The notes below the pieces were generated by a model. That model was given only the letters and a program-made list of their open reading frames with translations. It was not told the origin of the DNA and did not search any database. DNA of 64,000 bases. It comes from Salinibacter altiplanensis. GTDB lineage: Bacteria; Bacteroidota; Rhodothermia; Rhodothermales; Salinibacteraceae. The translations under genes were made by a program, and so were the position numbers. The stretch's first letter is position 1. Each line of letters opens with the position of its first letter. The stretch spans positions 190,433 to 254,432 of the forward strand of contig NZ_NCQY01000009.1 in the NCBI RefSeq assembly GCF_002894645.1, read 5' to 3'. Below, piece after piece: positions 51,378-60,186 of the stretch.

Positions 51378-52241
51378 CTATTTGGCGGCATCGTACGCCG
51401 GCACCTCCAGGGTGAGTCCGTCGTGGGCAAGGTGGACGTCGTCGGGGAGGGCCGCCTCCGCCTCGGCATGGCGCACGTCGTGGGTCATGTGGACGAGGTA
51501 CGTCTCCCGTGCCCCGATGCGGCGGGCGGCGGCCACCGCTTCCTCGAACGAGAAGTGGGTGGGGTGCGATCGAGGGCGAAGGCCGTCCAGAACGAGCGTG
51601 TCGATGCCCTGCAGCTGCTCAAAGCTCGCCTCGGGGATGGTGCTCGCGTCCGTCAGGTACGCGAAGCGGCCGAGGCGATAGCCGTAGACCGACACGGTAC
51701 CATGCATCAGTGGAATCGGATCGACGGGCACCGAGGTCTCCTCATCGGTCCGGCTTGGCACGCGGAACGGGGCGTCCACAACCTTCATCTCCAGGTTCGC
51801 GGCGCCCGGGTACGGGTCCACGCCGAAGACGTAGTCGTAGTTGCGCCGGAGCACCGCGGCGGTGTCGGCGTGCGCGTAGCACGGCATCACGCGCCGGTTG
51901 TCCCGAAAATAGGGCCGCAGGTCGTCGAGGCCCACGACGTGGTCGAAGTGGTAATGGGTGTAGCAGACGGCGTCGATGCGACCGATGTCCTCGCGCAGCG
52001 CCTGCGTTCGGAAGTCCGGCCCCGTGTCGATCAGAAGGCCCATGTCGCCCACCTCAATGTAGCAGGCACACCGGGTGCGCGTGTCGCGCGGATCGGGAGA
52101 GGTGCACACCTCACAGTCGCACCCGAGGACGGGCACGCCGGTGGAGGTGCCCGTCCCCAGCAAGGTGACGGTGACAGGGGGCGTACGGGCGTGACGGTCG
52201 GCCGGCGGAACGTCTGTGGACACGCTGGGGCTAGTTGCCAT
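51378..52241 (-). CDS. MBL-fold hydrolase, PhnP-like
   Basis: 287 residues. Metallo-beta-lactamase-fold phosphodiesterase. GTGTSTGVPVLGCDCEVC is the PhnP-type N-terminal loop; THYHFDHVVGLDDLRP carries the H-x-H-x-D-H metal motif; TYLVHMTHDVRHAEAE provides the late His-containing motif, and a metal-bridging Asp lies in YLTDASTIPEAS. The N terminus carries an extra 22 residues. It begins 11 bases inside the end of the upstream small gene (52231), so translation is probably coupled. Substrate could be a cyclic phosphate, but it is undetermined. Confidence 0.88.
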   Translation of the reverse strand: MATSPSVSTDVPPADRHARTPPVTVTLLGTGTSTGVPVLGCDCEVCTSPDPRDTRTRCACYIEVGDMGLLIDTGPDFRTQALREDIGRIDAVCYTHYHFDHVVGLDDLRPYFRDNRRVMPCYAHADTAAVLRRNYDYVFGVDPYPGAANLEMKVVDAPFRVPSRTDEETSVPVDPIPLMHGTVSVYGYRLGRFAYLTDASTIPEASFEQLQGIDTLVLDGLRPRSHPTHFSFEEAVAAARRIGARETYLVHMTHDVRHAEAEAALPDDVHLAHDGLTLEVPAYDAAK

Positions 52242-52518
52242 GAGAGGCTCGGGCCGCCGACGCGTCTTCGGGCCAGGCTTCTTCGAGGGCCCGGCGCACC
52301 GCCGGCTTTAAATAGATGGTATCGAGTGGGGCGTCCCGCAGGGCCTCGGCCAACACCACCAGCTGCGTCTCCGGAAGGTCGTTCGTGTTGATCATGATCA
52401 CCTCCTTCCCCTCCACGACACAGCGCCCCCCGCGGAAGTTGCCAGGCTCGGCCCGCACCTCAATCCCCAGCCGACCCGCAACGCCTTCCAGCTCGTCAAT
52501 AATCGCAGTGGTATCCAT
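52231..52518 (-). CDS. Small conserved protein of unknown function
   Basis: 95 residues. Pattern IEVRAEPGNFRGGRCVVEGKEV, then VIMINTNDLPETQLVVLAEAL and LDTIYLKPAVRRALEEA. I recall similar short proteins (R-x-E-x-G-x-F-x-G-G-x-C-x-V...PxxxQ) across Bacteroidota but no function. No signal or membrane segment. Its 3' end overlaps the MBL hydrolase start by 11 bases, and the RNase G gene ends 86 bases before its start, so the three likely form one transcript. A Cys in GGRC is invariant-looking. Confidence 0.7.
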   Translation of the reverse strand: MDTTAIIDELEGVAGRLGIEVRAEPGNFRGGRCVVEGKEVIMINTNDLPETQLVVLAEALRDAPLDTIYLKPAVRRALEEAWPEDASAARASHGN

Positions 52519-52604
52519 GCTGCACTGTCACACCCCAGTCGAGAAATACGTCTCCATTTCATCTCGGGCGATCCCCCAGTTGTTTCCCTCGCGCCCGTTC
52601 CTGA

Positions 52605-54386
52605 CTACGGCGACTCCGAGAGGGGCTCGCCGGACGCATCCATCATCCGGAAGCTGTGCGGCGGCACCGCTGCGTCTTCCTCCACGTGCACACGCACGAG
52701 GTGCTCCATAAACCAGCGAGTGGCGTGCGTGGGCACAGGCCGTCGCAGAAACGCCGCCACGAAGGGATGCACCCGGAGCGTGACGGCACGGTGGGTGTCG
52801 CTGTGCGCCACGAGCCACTGCTCGATGTCCTCGACGAGTTCGTCGGGGACGGCGTCGGTCTCTGTAGGCTCGTCCGACGAGGCCGAGCGGGGCTCCGTGT
52901 CCCCCGTCGCCTGCTGGGCCCGTGCCGCCTCTAGCTTGTCTTCGAGCGTCTGGATTTTTTGCCGCAGGGCCCTCATTTCCTCATCCGGGGTGTCCTCTTC
53001 GTCCCGCAGGCGCTCGACCTCCTGTTCCCGCTTCTCCACTTCCTTCTCCAAGCTCTGAATTTTGCGCTCGGCCTGGCGCAGCTCTTTGGGGTCGGCCCCA
53101 TTGTCGCCGTCGTCGGACGGCGTCCCGTTGGCCGACGCGAAGGTCGTCGTGATGCTGGGCCGGAGCCGCTGGCGGGTGATCTCGACCAGTCCAAAGTCGC
53201 TCATCGGCAGCACCTTCGTCACCGCCCGGTCCTCTTCGAAGCCCTTTTTGATCTCATTGTAGACCTTCTTCTTGTCACCCTCGTCCCGCAGGTCGATGAA
53301 GTCGACGACGATAATGCCACCCAGGTCACGGAGCCGAATCTGTCGGGCAATCACGCGGGCGGCCTCCAGGTTGACGTTGAGCGAGTTTTCCGCCTGCGAC
53401 TTGCCCTTTCCGGAACGACCCGAGTTTACATCGACCACATGCATCGCCTCGGTCTTTTCGATGAAGAGGTAGCCGCCGGATGGCAGCTCCACACGGTCCT
53501 TGAACGCACGGTCGGCCCCGTGCCGGATGCCCACCGACTCGAAGACCGGCTGGGTGCCTTCGTGCAGCTCTACCCGGTCTACCAGCTGCGGCCCCACGGC
53601 CCGCACATAACTCTGGATGCTGTTGTGTAGCCTCTCATGATCGACCAAAATCCGGTCGTACTCCTCCGAAAACTCATCGCGCACGATGGAAGAGGCCATG
53701 TCTACATCTTTGTGCACGAGCTCCGGGGGGCTCGGCTTGTCCTTCAGGCGCGTCTCCACACGACGCCACCGTTCCATCAACAGCTTCATGTCCTTGTCCA
53801 GTGACTTGGCGTCTCGATCCTGGGCCACGGTGCGGACGATGACCCCCACGCCGTCGGGAACGAGGCTGCTGGCCAGGGACTCAAGACGGCGGCGCTCTTC
53901 GTCGCTGGTAATCTTGCGGGAGACGGCCACGTAGTTTTGGAGGGGCACCAGCACGAGGAAGCGCCCTGCGAGCGAGATGTCCGTGGAGATGCGGCTGCCC
54001 TTGTTCGAGATGGGCTCTTTGGTAACCTGGACGAGGATCGTCTGCCCGCGGTTAAGGATGTCGGACGGGCGCTTGTCCCAGTCCTTCTTGCCCCTGGGCA
54101 CATCGATCGCCTCTGCCTTTGGCGTCTCAAGCCCGAGGAAGTCGAGCAGGTACGGCAGGTTGTCGGACAGGTCCGAGAAGTGGAGGAAGGCATCCTGCTC
54201 CTGGCCAATGTCCACGAAGGCGGCCTGGATGCTGGGCATTACCTTTCGGATCTGCCCGAGATACAAGTTGCCGATCGTGCGTTTGTGCTCGGCATTTTCA
54301 ATGTAGAGCTCCGCGAGCTTGCCATCTTCGACGATGGCGATGCGCGTCTGCTCTTTGCCGACGTTGAAAACAATTTCTTTGGACAT
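52605..54386 (-). CDS. rng: Ribonuclease E/G family protein (RNase G)
   Basis: 593 residues. Endoribonuclease for rRNA and mRNA processing. The S1 domain (residues about 35-120) has GNLYLGQIRKVMPSIQAAFV and FVDIGQEQDAFLHFSDL. Catalytic aspartates: the Asp of VVDVNSGRSGKG (about D319) and of IIVVDFIDLRDEGD (about D362). The sequence EITRQRLRPS follows near 405, but the CPxCxG zinc-link that should come next is absent; instead an acidic linker and a heptad-rich coiled coil of roughly 65 residues lead on to a C-terminal globular end. No cysteine is present in the whole protein. The ribonuclease core is intact. Confidence 0.92.
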   Translation of the reverse strand: MSKEIVFNVGKEQTRIAIVEDGKLAELYIENAEHKRTIGNLYLGQIRKVMPSIQAAFVDIGQEQDAFLHFSDLSDNLPYLLDFLGLETPKAEAIDVPRGKKDWDKRPSDILNRGQTILVQVTKEPISNKGSRISTDISLAGRFLVLVPLQNYVAVSRKITSDEERRRLESLASSLVPDGVGVIVRTVAQDRDAKSLDKDMKLLMERWRRVETRLKDKPSPPELVHKDVDMASSIVRDEFSEEYDRILVDHERLHNSIQSYVRAVGPQLVDRVELHEGTQPVFESVGIRHGADRAFKDRVELPSGGYLFIEKTEAMHVVDVNSGRSGKGKSQAENSLNVNLEAARVIARQIRLRDLGGIIVVDFIDLRDEGDKKKVYNEIKKGFEEDRAVTKVLPMSDFGLVEITRQRLRPSITTTFASANGTPSDDGDNGADPKELRQAERKIQSLEKEVEKREQEVERLRDEEDTPDEEMRALRQKIQTLEDKLEAARAQQATGDTEPRSASSDEPTETDAVPDELVEDIEQWLVAHSDTHRAVTLRVHPFVAAFLRRPVPTHATRWFMEHLVRVHVEEDAAVPPHSFRMMDASGEPLSESP

Positions 54387-55218
54387 ATGTGGGGTCGGGG
54401 TGTGCCTGCCCCTGTGCCGGCTGGCGGGTGTGGGTCCAACGGAATCTTCGCGACATCAGTACAAGCGAAACAACGGCGAAGGAACCGAACGGAACTGCCA
54501 TCAGGGTGGGCCGGGGATACACGACCGGCTGCGGGGCGCCGCTGTGCGACACGCCCGCAGGCCCTGAACCGGCACCGAGTGCTCGGGCACGGATTGGTGA
54601 CTCGTGAGCAATGGGTTCGAACGGGGGCTGTCTCTCTGCGCCAGGACACAGCCGCATAGAATGGGATGCTGGTCAGCGGACGGAGCCCGAACGGGGACCG
54701 CGACGGGGCACAGACCGCGCATCTGCTGTGCAGAGCGATCGGCCTACGCGTCTTCGTCCCCGGGCTCGACCCGTGAGCCGCACTTCTACGTCCGGCCGCC
54801 CACGGGCACGCTTGCATCCTTGGCACTCACAGAGGTGTTTTCCGCGAATGCTGAATATCACTAAGGGATATTGTCTTTCCGTCCCGAATGATCCCAAAGG
54901 GGAGCCAAGTCCCTCATATGAGGCCTAATCACCCCCTTAAATCAAAATTCGTGGGGTCCTCGCGCCGTCATTTGTATAATGACTTTTCCCATATGTAACC
55001 CTTCGGCGTCACGTACAACCCCATGATGGAGAGTTCTCCGTACTGGGGGGGCTCCCTTTGGGCCTTTTGCAAATGCGTTCCCGAGAGGACGTTCGTTTCC
55101 CGGGCGCGGCTCTCCTGCGTCATTCTCTTGAGCGCTCCTCGCCGCCACCGGTGCCATTGTGACCACGACGGTCACGCTTTCCCACTTCACTTCGGCTTTC
55201 ACATACACGTTCTTCGAC
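54387..55218. other. 832-base intergenic region between rng and citrate synthase
   Basis: The longest gap in the window. Open frames in it have random-like composition. The right part is less GC-rich and contains CCTCATATGAGG near 54912 and the inverted repeat at 54967. I found no tRNA, tmRNA, RNase P or SRP features. Both divergent promoters must be here. Confidence 0.5.
54967..54983 (+). promoter_or_regulatory. Inverted repeat with embedded TATAAT upstream of citrate synthase
   Basis: GTCATT and AATGAC arms flank TGTAT, and TATAAT (54975-54980) is inside. No good -35 box is found at the usual distance. It could be a regulated promoter of the TCA cluster 236 bases from the start codon. Confidence 0.4.
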
Positions 55219-56385
55219 ATGGCTGATCAAGAATCTGTAACGGAGCTGACACCCGACAAGGCCCCCATCAAGGCTCGGGGGCTTGAAGGGGTCATTGCTC
55301 TTGAATCGGAGCTGTCCTCGATTGATGGAGATGAAGGCCAGCTCATCTACCGCGGCTACGACATCCACGACCTCGCCGACCACGCCTCGTTTGAGGAGGT
55401 CGTGTACCTCCTCCGCCACGGCGAGCTCCCGACCCAGGCCGAGCTCGACGACTTTTCCGAGCACCTGCGCAGCGAGCGGGCGCTCCCAGCCCCCATCCTG
55501 GACCTCCTGCGGGACACGCCCACGAGCGCCCATCCCATGGCGGTTCTCCGCACGGCGGTGTCCGCCCTCGCCCTCTACGACGAGGAGGAGGACGCGGGGA
55601 ACGAGGCCGCCAACCACCGCACGGCCGACCGCATTCTTGCCCAAATCCCGACCATCATCGCGGCGTTTGACCGCCTGCGGAAGGGCGAGGAGCCCGTCGC
55701 CCCACTCGACCACGGGTCGATGGCCCACAACTTCCTCTACATGCTGAACGGAGAGGAGCCCGGCACGGCCGCCGAGGAGACCTTCGACGTGTGCCTCGTG
55801 CTACACGCCGACCACGGCCTGAACGCCTCCACGTTCACCAGCCGCGTCATCGGGTCTACCCTTTCGGACATGTATTCGGCGGTCGCCGGATCGATCGGCG
55901 CCCTCAAGGGCCCGCTGCACGGCGGGGCCAACCAGGAGGTCATGCGCATGCTGATCGACATTGACGAGAAGGGGGCAGACCCGGGCCCGTACGTGCAGGA
56001 TCGCCTCGACGCCAACGAGCGCGTGATGGGCTTCGGCCACCGCGTCTACAACACCATGGACCCCCGCGCCGCCATCCTCCGCACCATGGTGAAGGAGCTC
56101 AGTGAGGAGGCCGGCGACATGAAGTGGTACGAGTACACCACGAAAATCCACGAGACGATGAAGGAGGAAACGGGCATCGATCCGAATGTGGACTTCTTCA
56201 GCGGCCCGACCTACTACCAGCTTGGGCTCGCCCCCGACCTCTTCACGACCATCTTTTCGCTGAGCCGCACGGCGGGCTGGACGGCCCACCTTCTGGAGCA
56301 GTGGGCCGACAACCGCCTCATCCGGCCGCGTGCCCAGTACGTGGGGGCGCACGACCGAACCGTGACCCCCATCGAGGAACGGTAG
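55219..56385 (+). CDS. gltA: Citrate synthase
   Basis: 388 residues from the ATG at 55219 (MADQESVTELT). Condenses oxaloacetate and acetyl-CoA. GQLIYRGYDIHDLADH is the family N-terminal signature; the catalytic residues are His in LHADHGLNAS, His and Arg in GFGHRVYNTMDPRA and the later Asp in NVDFFSGPTYYQLG; GALKGPLHGGANQEVMRML is the conserved core loop. It is 165 bases ahead of sdhC on the same strand. The surface is rich in acidic residues. Confidence 0.96.
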   Translation: MADQESVTELTPDKAPIKARGLEGVIALESELSSIDGDEGQLIYRGYDIHDLADHASFEEVVYLLRHGELPTQAELDDFSEHLRSERALPAPILDLLRDTPTSAHPMAVLRTAVSALALYDEEEDAGNEAANHRTADRILAQIPTIIAAFDRLRKGEEPVAPLDHGSMAHNFLYMLNGEEPGTAAEETFDVCLVLHADHGLNASTFTSRVIGSTLSDMYSAVAGSIGALKGPLHGGANQEVMRMLIDIDEKGADPGPYVQDRLDANERVMGFGHRVYNTMDPRAAILRTMVKELSEEAGDMKWYEYTTKIHETMKEETGIDPNVDFFSGPTYYQLGLAPDLFTTIFSLSRTAGWTAHLLEQWADNRLIRPRAQYVGAHDRTVTPIEER

Positions 56386-56550
56386 GGACTGCTCGGGGGC
56401 CGAAGTGAATCGTCGGTCCCCGAAACCTCTGCCTCTTTCCCCCCATTTTGATTCTTGACACGGGTGCCTCCGTGCGGAACGGAGCGCAACGCGGCACGTG
56501 TGCTCTTGGTCTCCCGACTGTTTTGCCACGTCACAATCCCTTCCAGGCCC

Positions 56551-57012
56551 ATGGCCGTTGACACCAAGGAACGCCCTTCGGCGCCCCAACAGACGGATGC
56601 CTCCGCCGAACAGGAGGGGCGATTTCAGTCCTACCGCATCCGGACCGGCATGTTTGCGTGGATGATGCACCGCCTCACCGGCGTGGGGCTGGTCGTGTAC
56701 CTCATTGTCCACATCTGGGGCCTCACCGCACTGACGGACCCGGAGACCTTCAACGCACTCATTGCGAAGTACCACAGTCCCATCTTCAAGGTCGGCGAGT
56801 TTGCCCTCCTGGTGGCCGTGGCCTACCACGCAATGAATGGCCTTCGACTCGTCCTCATCGACTTCCTGGGGTGGAGCCCGAAGCAGAAGAAGCTGTTCTG
56901 GACACTGGGAGGCGTTACGGCCGTGATCATCGCGGTGGGCGGTTGGCCCTCCATCTACGCCCTCGGCGAGTGGCTTCTCGGGCCCGGCTCAATGCCGACC
57001 CTCTTCCTCTAG
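56551..57012 (+). CDS. sdhC: Succinate dehydrogenase cytochrome b subunit, SdhC
   Basis: 153 residues. Membrane anchor of Complex II with three helices. After a 25-residue hydrophilic N terminus comes TGMFAWMMHRLTGVGLVVYL, with the heme-ligand style His in LIVHIWGL and the AYHAMNGLRLVLID motif that provides the second conserved His. It follows citrate synthase by 165 bases and precedes sdhD by 54 bases. Confidence 0.9.
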   Translation: MAVDTKERPSAPQQTDASAEQEGRFQSYRIRTGMFAWMMHRLTGVGLVVYLIVHIWGLTALTDPETFNALIAKYHSPIFKVGEFALLVAVAYHAMNGLRLVLIDFLGWSPKQKKLFWTLGGVTAVIIAVGGWPSIYALGEWLLGPGSMPTLFL

Positions 57013-57066
57013 CGTCTCCCGGCGTGCCTCTTCCCCCACCGGCTCACCCCTAGGCTCCTTCCTGCC

Positions 57067-57519
57067 ATGGCTCAGACCAACGCGCTGAACTGGTTTCTGC
57101 ATCGCATCACCGGCACGTTTCTCATCTTTATGCTGATCACCCACTTCTGGGTGCAGCACTACGACCACCAGGCTGCCTCGGTCACCCACGAGGTCGTCAC
57201 GGAGAAAAATGAGATGCCGGACTACCCCGACGAAGCGAAGGAGGGCGTGCGGGCCCGCTTGGGACCGGACGCTGCGGCCACCCCGTACCAAGTGGTGATG
57301 CAGCGCCTGGCCGATCCGGTCTACGCGGTACTGTGGAAGGGATTCAACATTCTGTTCCTCGTGGTGGCGCTCCATCACGGCTTCTACGGCCTGAACAACG
57401 TGATGACGGACTACATCCGTGCCCCCATGGGGCGCCTTATTGCCCGTACGCTGTCTTGGACCGTGGCCCTCGGCCTGCTCATCATCGGGATGTACTCGGT
57501 GATCACGGCCGGGTGGTAA
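57067..57519 (+). CDS. sdhD: Succinate dehydrogenase membrane anchor subunit, SdhD
   Basis: 150 residues. Second membrane anchor with [22 protein letters not shown] at the N terminus and [19 protein letters not shown] for the central His-containing helix. Between these lies a hydrophilic insert of about 50 residues, which is long for SdhD. It is co-directional with sdhC and sdhA; the spacer to sdhA (106 bases) contains repeats. Confidence 0.85.
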   Translation: MAQTNALNWFLHRITGTFLIFMLITHFWVQHYDHQAASVTHEVVTEKNEMPDYPDEAKEGVRARLGPDAAATPYQVVMQRLADPVYAVLWKGFNILFLVVALHHGFYGLNNVMTDYIRAPMGRLIARTLSWTVALGLLIIGMYSVITAGW

Positions 57520-57526
57520 AGGACGT

Positions 57527-57625
57527 GCGTATTTCGTATTGCGTCTTTGGGGAGGTAGCTCTCCTCGCACGCAGTACGCTTACGCATCTACGCAATACGC
57601 AGCACGCAATACGCATCTACGCACC
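57527..57625. repeat. Short repeat cluster in the sdhD-sdhA spacer
   Basis: The spacer carries several near-copies of ACGCAATACGCA and CGCATCTACGC (ACGCATCTAC at 57582 and 57611). ACGCATCTAC also occurs at 39760 and 39808 in the transposase gene. Confidence 0.7.
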
Positions 57626-59368
57626 ATGACTTTTGAGCACGATGTTGTCGTTGTTGGAGCGGGCGGATCTGGCCTGATGGCCGCCCTCTATGCCCGCGAG
57701 GGCGGGGCCGACGTGGGAGTGGTCTCGAAGCTGCATCCCCTCCGATCCCACACGGGGGCGGCCCAGGGCGGCATCGCCGCGTCCCTCGGCAACGAGGAGG
57801 AGGACCACTGGCTCTGGCACGCCTTCGACACGGTCAAGGGCAGCGATTACGTCGGCGACCAGGACGCGATCGAGGCGCTCTGCAAGGACGCCCCCCGCAC
57901 GATCGTGGAGCTCGAGCACTACGGGGTGCCCTTCAGCCGCAACGAGGAAGGCACGATCTCGCAGCGGCGGTTCGGGGGGCACACGCGCAACTTCGGGGAG
58001 GCACCGGTCAAGCGCTCCTGCCACGCCGCCGACCGCACCGGCCACACAATCCTGCACACCCTCTATGACCAGTGCACGAAGCAGGGGGTCCGGTTCTACG
58101 ATGAGTTTCAGGTGCTGGACCTCATCATGACGGAGGACGGAGAGTGTGCCGGCGTGGTGGCCTACGAGATCCTCACCGGCGAAATCCACACCTTCCACGC
58201 CAAGCAGGTGTGCTTCGCGACCGGCGGCTACGGCCGCGCCTTCGAGACCACCTCCAACGCCCACGCCGGCACGGGCGACGGCATGGGCATCATGCTGCGC
58301 AACGGCATCCCCCTGGAGGACATGGAGTTCGTGCAGTTCCACCCGACCGGCCTCTATCGCCTCGGGATTCTCATCACGGAGGGCGCACGCGGGGAGGGCG
58401 GCATCCTGCGCAACAGCGACGGAGAGCGCTTCATGGAGCGCTACGCGCCGACGGTGAAGGACCTCGCCCCGCGCGATCTCGTGAGTCAGTGCATCTACCA
58501 GGAGATCCGTGAGGGACGGGGCGTGCAGGGCGAAAACTACGTGCACCTTGACCTCACTCACCTCGACAACGCAATCCTCGATAAAAAACTGCCAGAGGTC
58601 ACCGAGTTCTCGCGGACCTACATGGGCGTGGACCCGAAGGAGGAGCCCATTCCGGTCGTGCCCACCTGTCACTACGCGATGGGCGGAATCCCGGCCAACG
58701 AGGACGGCCACGTGGAGATGGGGGAACGGGGCGAGTATGTGCCAGGGCTTTATGCCGTGGGCGAGTGTGCCTGCGTGAGCATCCACGGCGCCAACCGCCT
58801 CGGCACCAACGCCCTGCTGGAGCTCGTGGTAATGGGCCGCCGCACCGGCATTGAAATGGCCAAGCAGGTGCGCCAGGGCAAGGACTACGCCCCGCTGCCC
58901 GAGACGCCTGAAGACGACACGCGCACCATGCTCGACGACTTGCTCTCCAACACCCGCGACGAGGGCGAACCCATCGTGAACGTGCGGAGCGAACTGCAAG
59001 AGACCATGATGGAGAACGTCTCGGTCTTCCGCAATGACGACACGCTCTCCACGGCCCTCAACGACCTCCAGGGCCTTCGGAAGCGCGCGAAAAACGTGGT
59101 CGTGGACGACAAGAGCAAGCGGTTCAACACGGACCTGATGGACGCGGTGGAAGTGGGCTTCATGGTCGACTACGCCGAGGCCATCGCCGGCGGTGCCCGC
59201 AACCGGACAGAGAGCCGGGGGGCCCACTCCCGCGAAGACTACGAGGAGCGCAACGATGAGGACTGGCTCAAACACACCCTCTTTCACAGCGACGGCAACG
59301 GCAACTACGAGTTTGACGACAAGGAGGTCGTCATCACCCGGTTCGAGCCGAAGGAGCGAAGCTACTAG
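57626..59368 (+). CDS. sdhA: Succinate dehydrogenase flavoprotein subunit, SdhA
   Basis: 580 residues from the ATG at 57626 (29 additional open codons upstream come from the repeats). FAD-binding: [17 protein letters not shown]; covalent-flavin His segment [12 protein letters not shown]; substrate motif [23 protein letters not shown]; catalytic His/Arg region [15 protein letters not shown] and [17 protein letters not shown]. The C-terminal domain ends in the usual acidic basic pattern. It is the third gene of the sdhCDAB order. Confidence 0.96.
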   Translation: MTFEHDVVVVGAGGSGLMAALYAREGGADVGVVSKLHPLRSHTGAAQGGIAASLGNEEEDHWLWHAFDTVKGSDYVGDQDAIEALCKDAPRTIVELEHYGVPFSRNEEGTISQRRFGGHTRNFGEAPVKRSCHAADRTGHTILHTLYDQCTKQGVRFYDEFQVLDLIMTEDGECAGVVAYEILTGEIHTFHAKQVCFATGGYGRAFETTSNAHAGTGDGMGIMLRNGIPLEDMEFVQFHPTGLYRLGILITEGARGEGGILRNSDGERFMERYAPTVKDLAPRDLVSQCIYQEIREGRGVQGENYVHLDLTHLDNAILDKKLPEVTEFSRTYMGVDPKEEPIPVVPTCHYAMGGIPANEDGHVEMGERGEYVPGLYAVGECACVSIHGANRLGTNALLELVVMGRRTGIEMAKQVRQGKDYAPLPETPEDDTRTMLDDLLSNTRDEGEPIVNVRSELQETMMENVSVFRNDDTLSTALNDLQGLRKRAKNVVVDDKSKRFNTDLMDAVEVGFMVDYAEAIAGGARNRTESRGAHSREDYEERNDEDWLKHTLFHSDGNGNYEFDDKEVVITRFEPKERSY

Positions 59369-59454
59369 GGGACCCGCCCCCATACGGGCCCTGGAGATCC
59401 AGGGCCACGCTCCGTTTTCACAGCTGTCTCCACACGCACAGCGCTTCTGGACTT

Positions 59455-60186
59455 ATGGCTGAGATGCAGCTCAACATTGAAATCAAACGCTACAATCCCG
59501 AAGACGACGACGGGCCGCACTGGGAGTCGTATGAGGTGCCGGCCGACCCGCTCGACAGCGCCCTGTCACTTCTGCTCCACGTGAAGTGGCACATCGACGG
59601 CACCCTCTCGCTGCGCAAGAGCTGCGCGCACGGCATCTGCGGGTCCGACGCCATGCAGATCAACGGCGAGAACAAGCTCGCCTGCTCGGTACTGGTACAA
59701 GACCTGGTAGACGGAGACGGCGACACGATCACGTACGCCCCACTCCCCTCTGCCCCGGTGGTCAAGGACCTCATCATCGACCAGAGCCGCTTCTTCGAAA
59801 AGTACCGGGAGGTGAAGCCCTGGCTCATCACCGACGGACCGGCCCCGGAGCGGGAGCGGGAGCAGAGCCCCGAGGAGCACGCCATGATTGAGGACGCCAC
59901 GAAGTGCATCATGTGCGGGGCCTGCACCCACGCCTGTCCCTCCACGTGGGCCGATCCGGACTACCTCGGCCCCGCGGCCATGCTGAAGGCATACCGCTAC
60001 ACCTTCGACAGTCGCGACGACGGCGCGGAGGAGCGCCTCGATGTGGTCGACTCGCCCGACGGCCTCTGGAAGTGCTACACCATCTTCAACTGCAACGAGG
60101 CCTGCCCGAAGGACATCGACATCACGCGTTGGCTCTCGGCCCTGAAGCGCCGCGCCGCGACGTCCCAGGCGTCTACCAAAGCGTAG
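59455..60186 (+). CDS. sdhB: Succinate dehydrogenase iron-sulfur subunit, SdhB
   Basis: 243 residues. [2Fe-2S] motif SCAHGICGSDAM with the additional Cys of NKLACSVLV; [4Fe-4S] motif CIMCGACTHACP; [3Fe-4S] motif with CYTIFNCNEACPKDI. Transfers electrons from FAD to quinone. Starts 86 bases after sdhA. The 580-base spacer after it ends the operon and probably contains its terminator (60238-60266). Confidence 0.95.
   Translation: MAEMQLNIEIKRYNPEDDDGPHWESYEVPADPLDSALSLLLHVKWHIDGTLSLRKSCAHGICGSDAMQINGENKLACSVLVQDLVDGDGDTITYAPLPSAPVVKDLIIDQSRFFEKYREVKPWLITDGPAPEREREQSPEEHAMIEDATKCIMCGACTHACPSTWADPDYLGPAAMLKAYRYTFDSRDDGAEERLDVVDSPDGLWKCYTIFNCNEACPKDIDITRWLSALKRRAATSQASTKA

Noticed and set aside
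54604-54864. Open frame of 86 codons in the rng-gltA gap
   Set aside because: Composition of random GC-rich DNA, no ribosome-binding site, and overlapping frames of similar quality on both strands.
57617-59383. 588-codon frame antisense to sdhA
   Set aside because: sdhA has all flavoprotein motifs; shadow of its codon bias.
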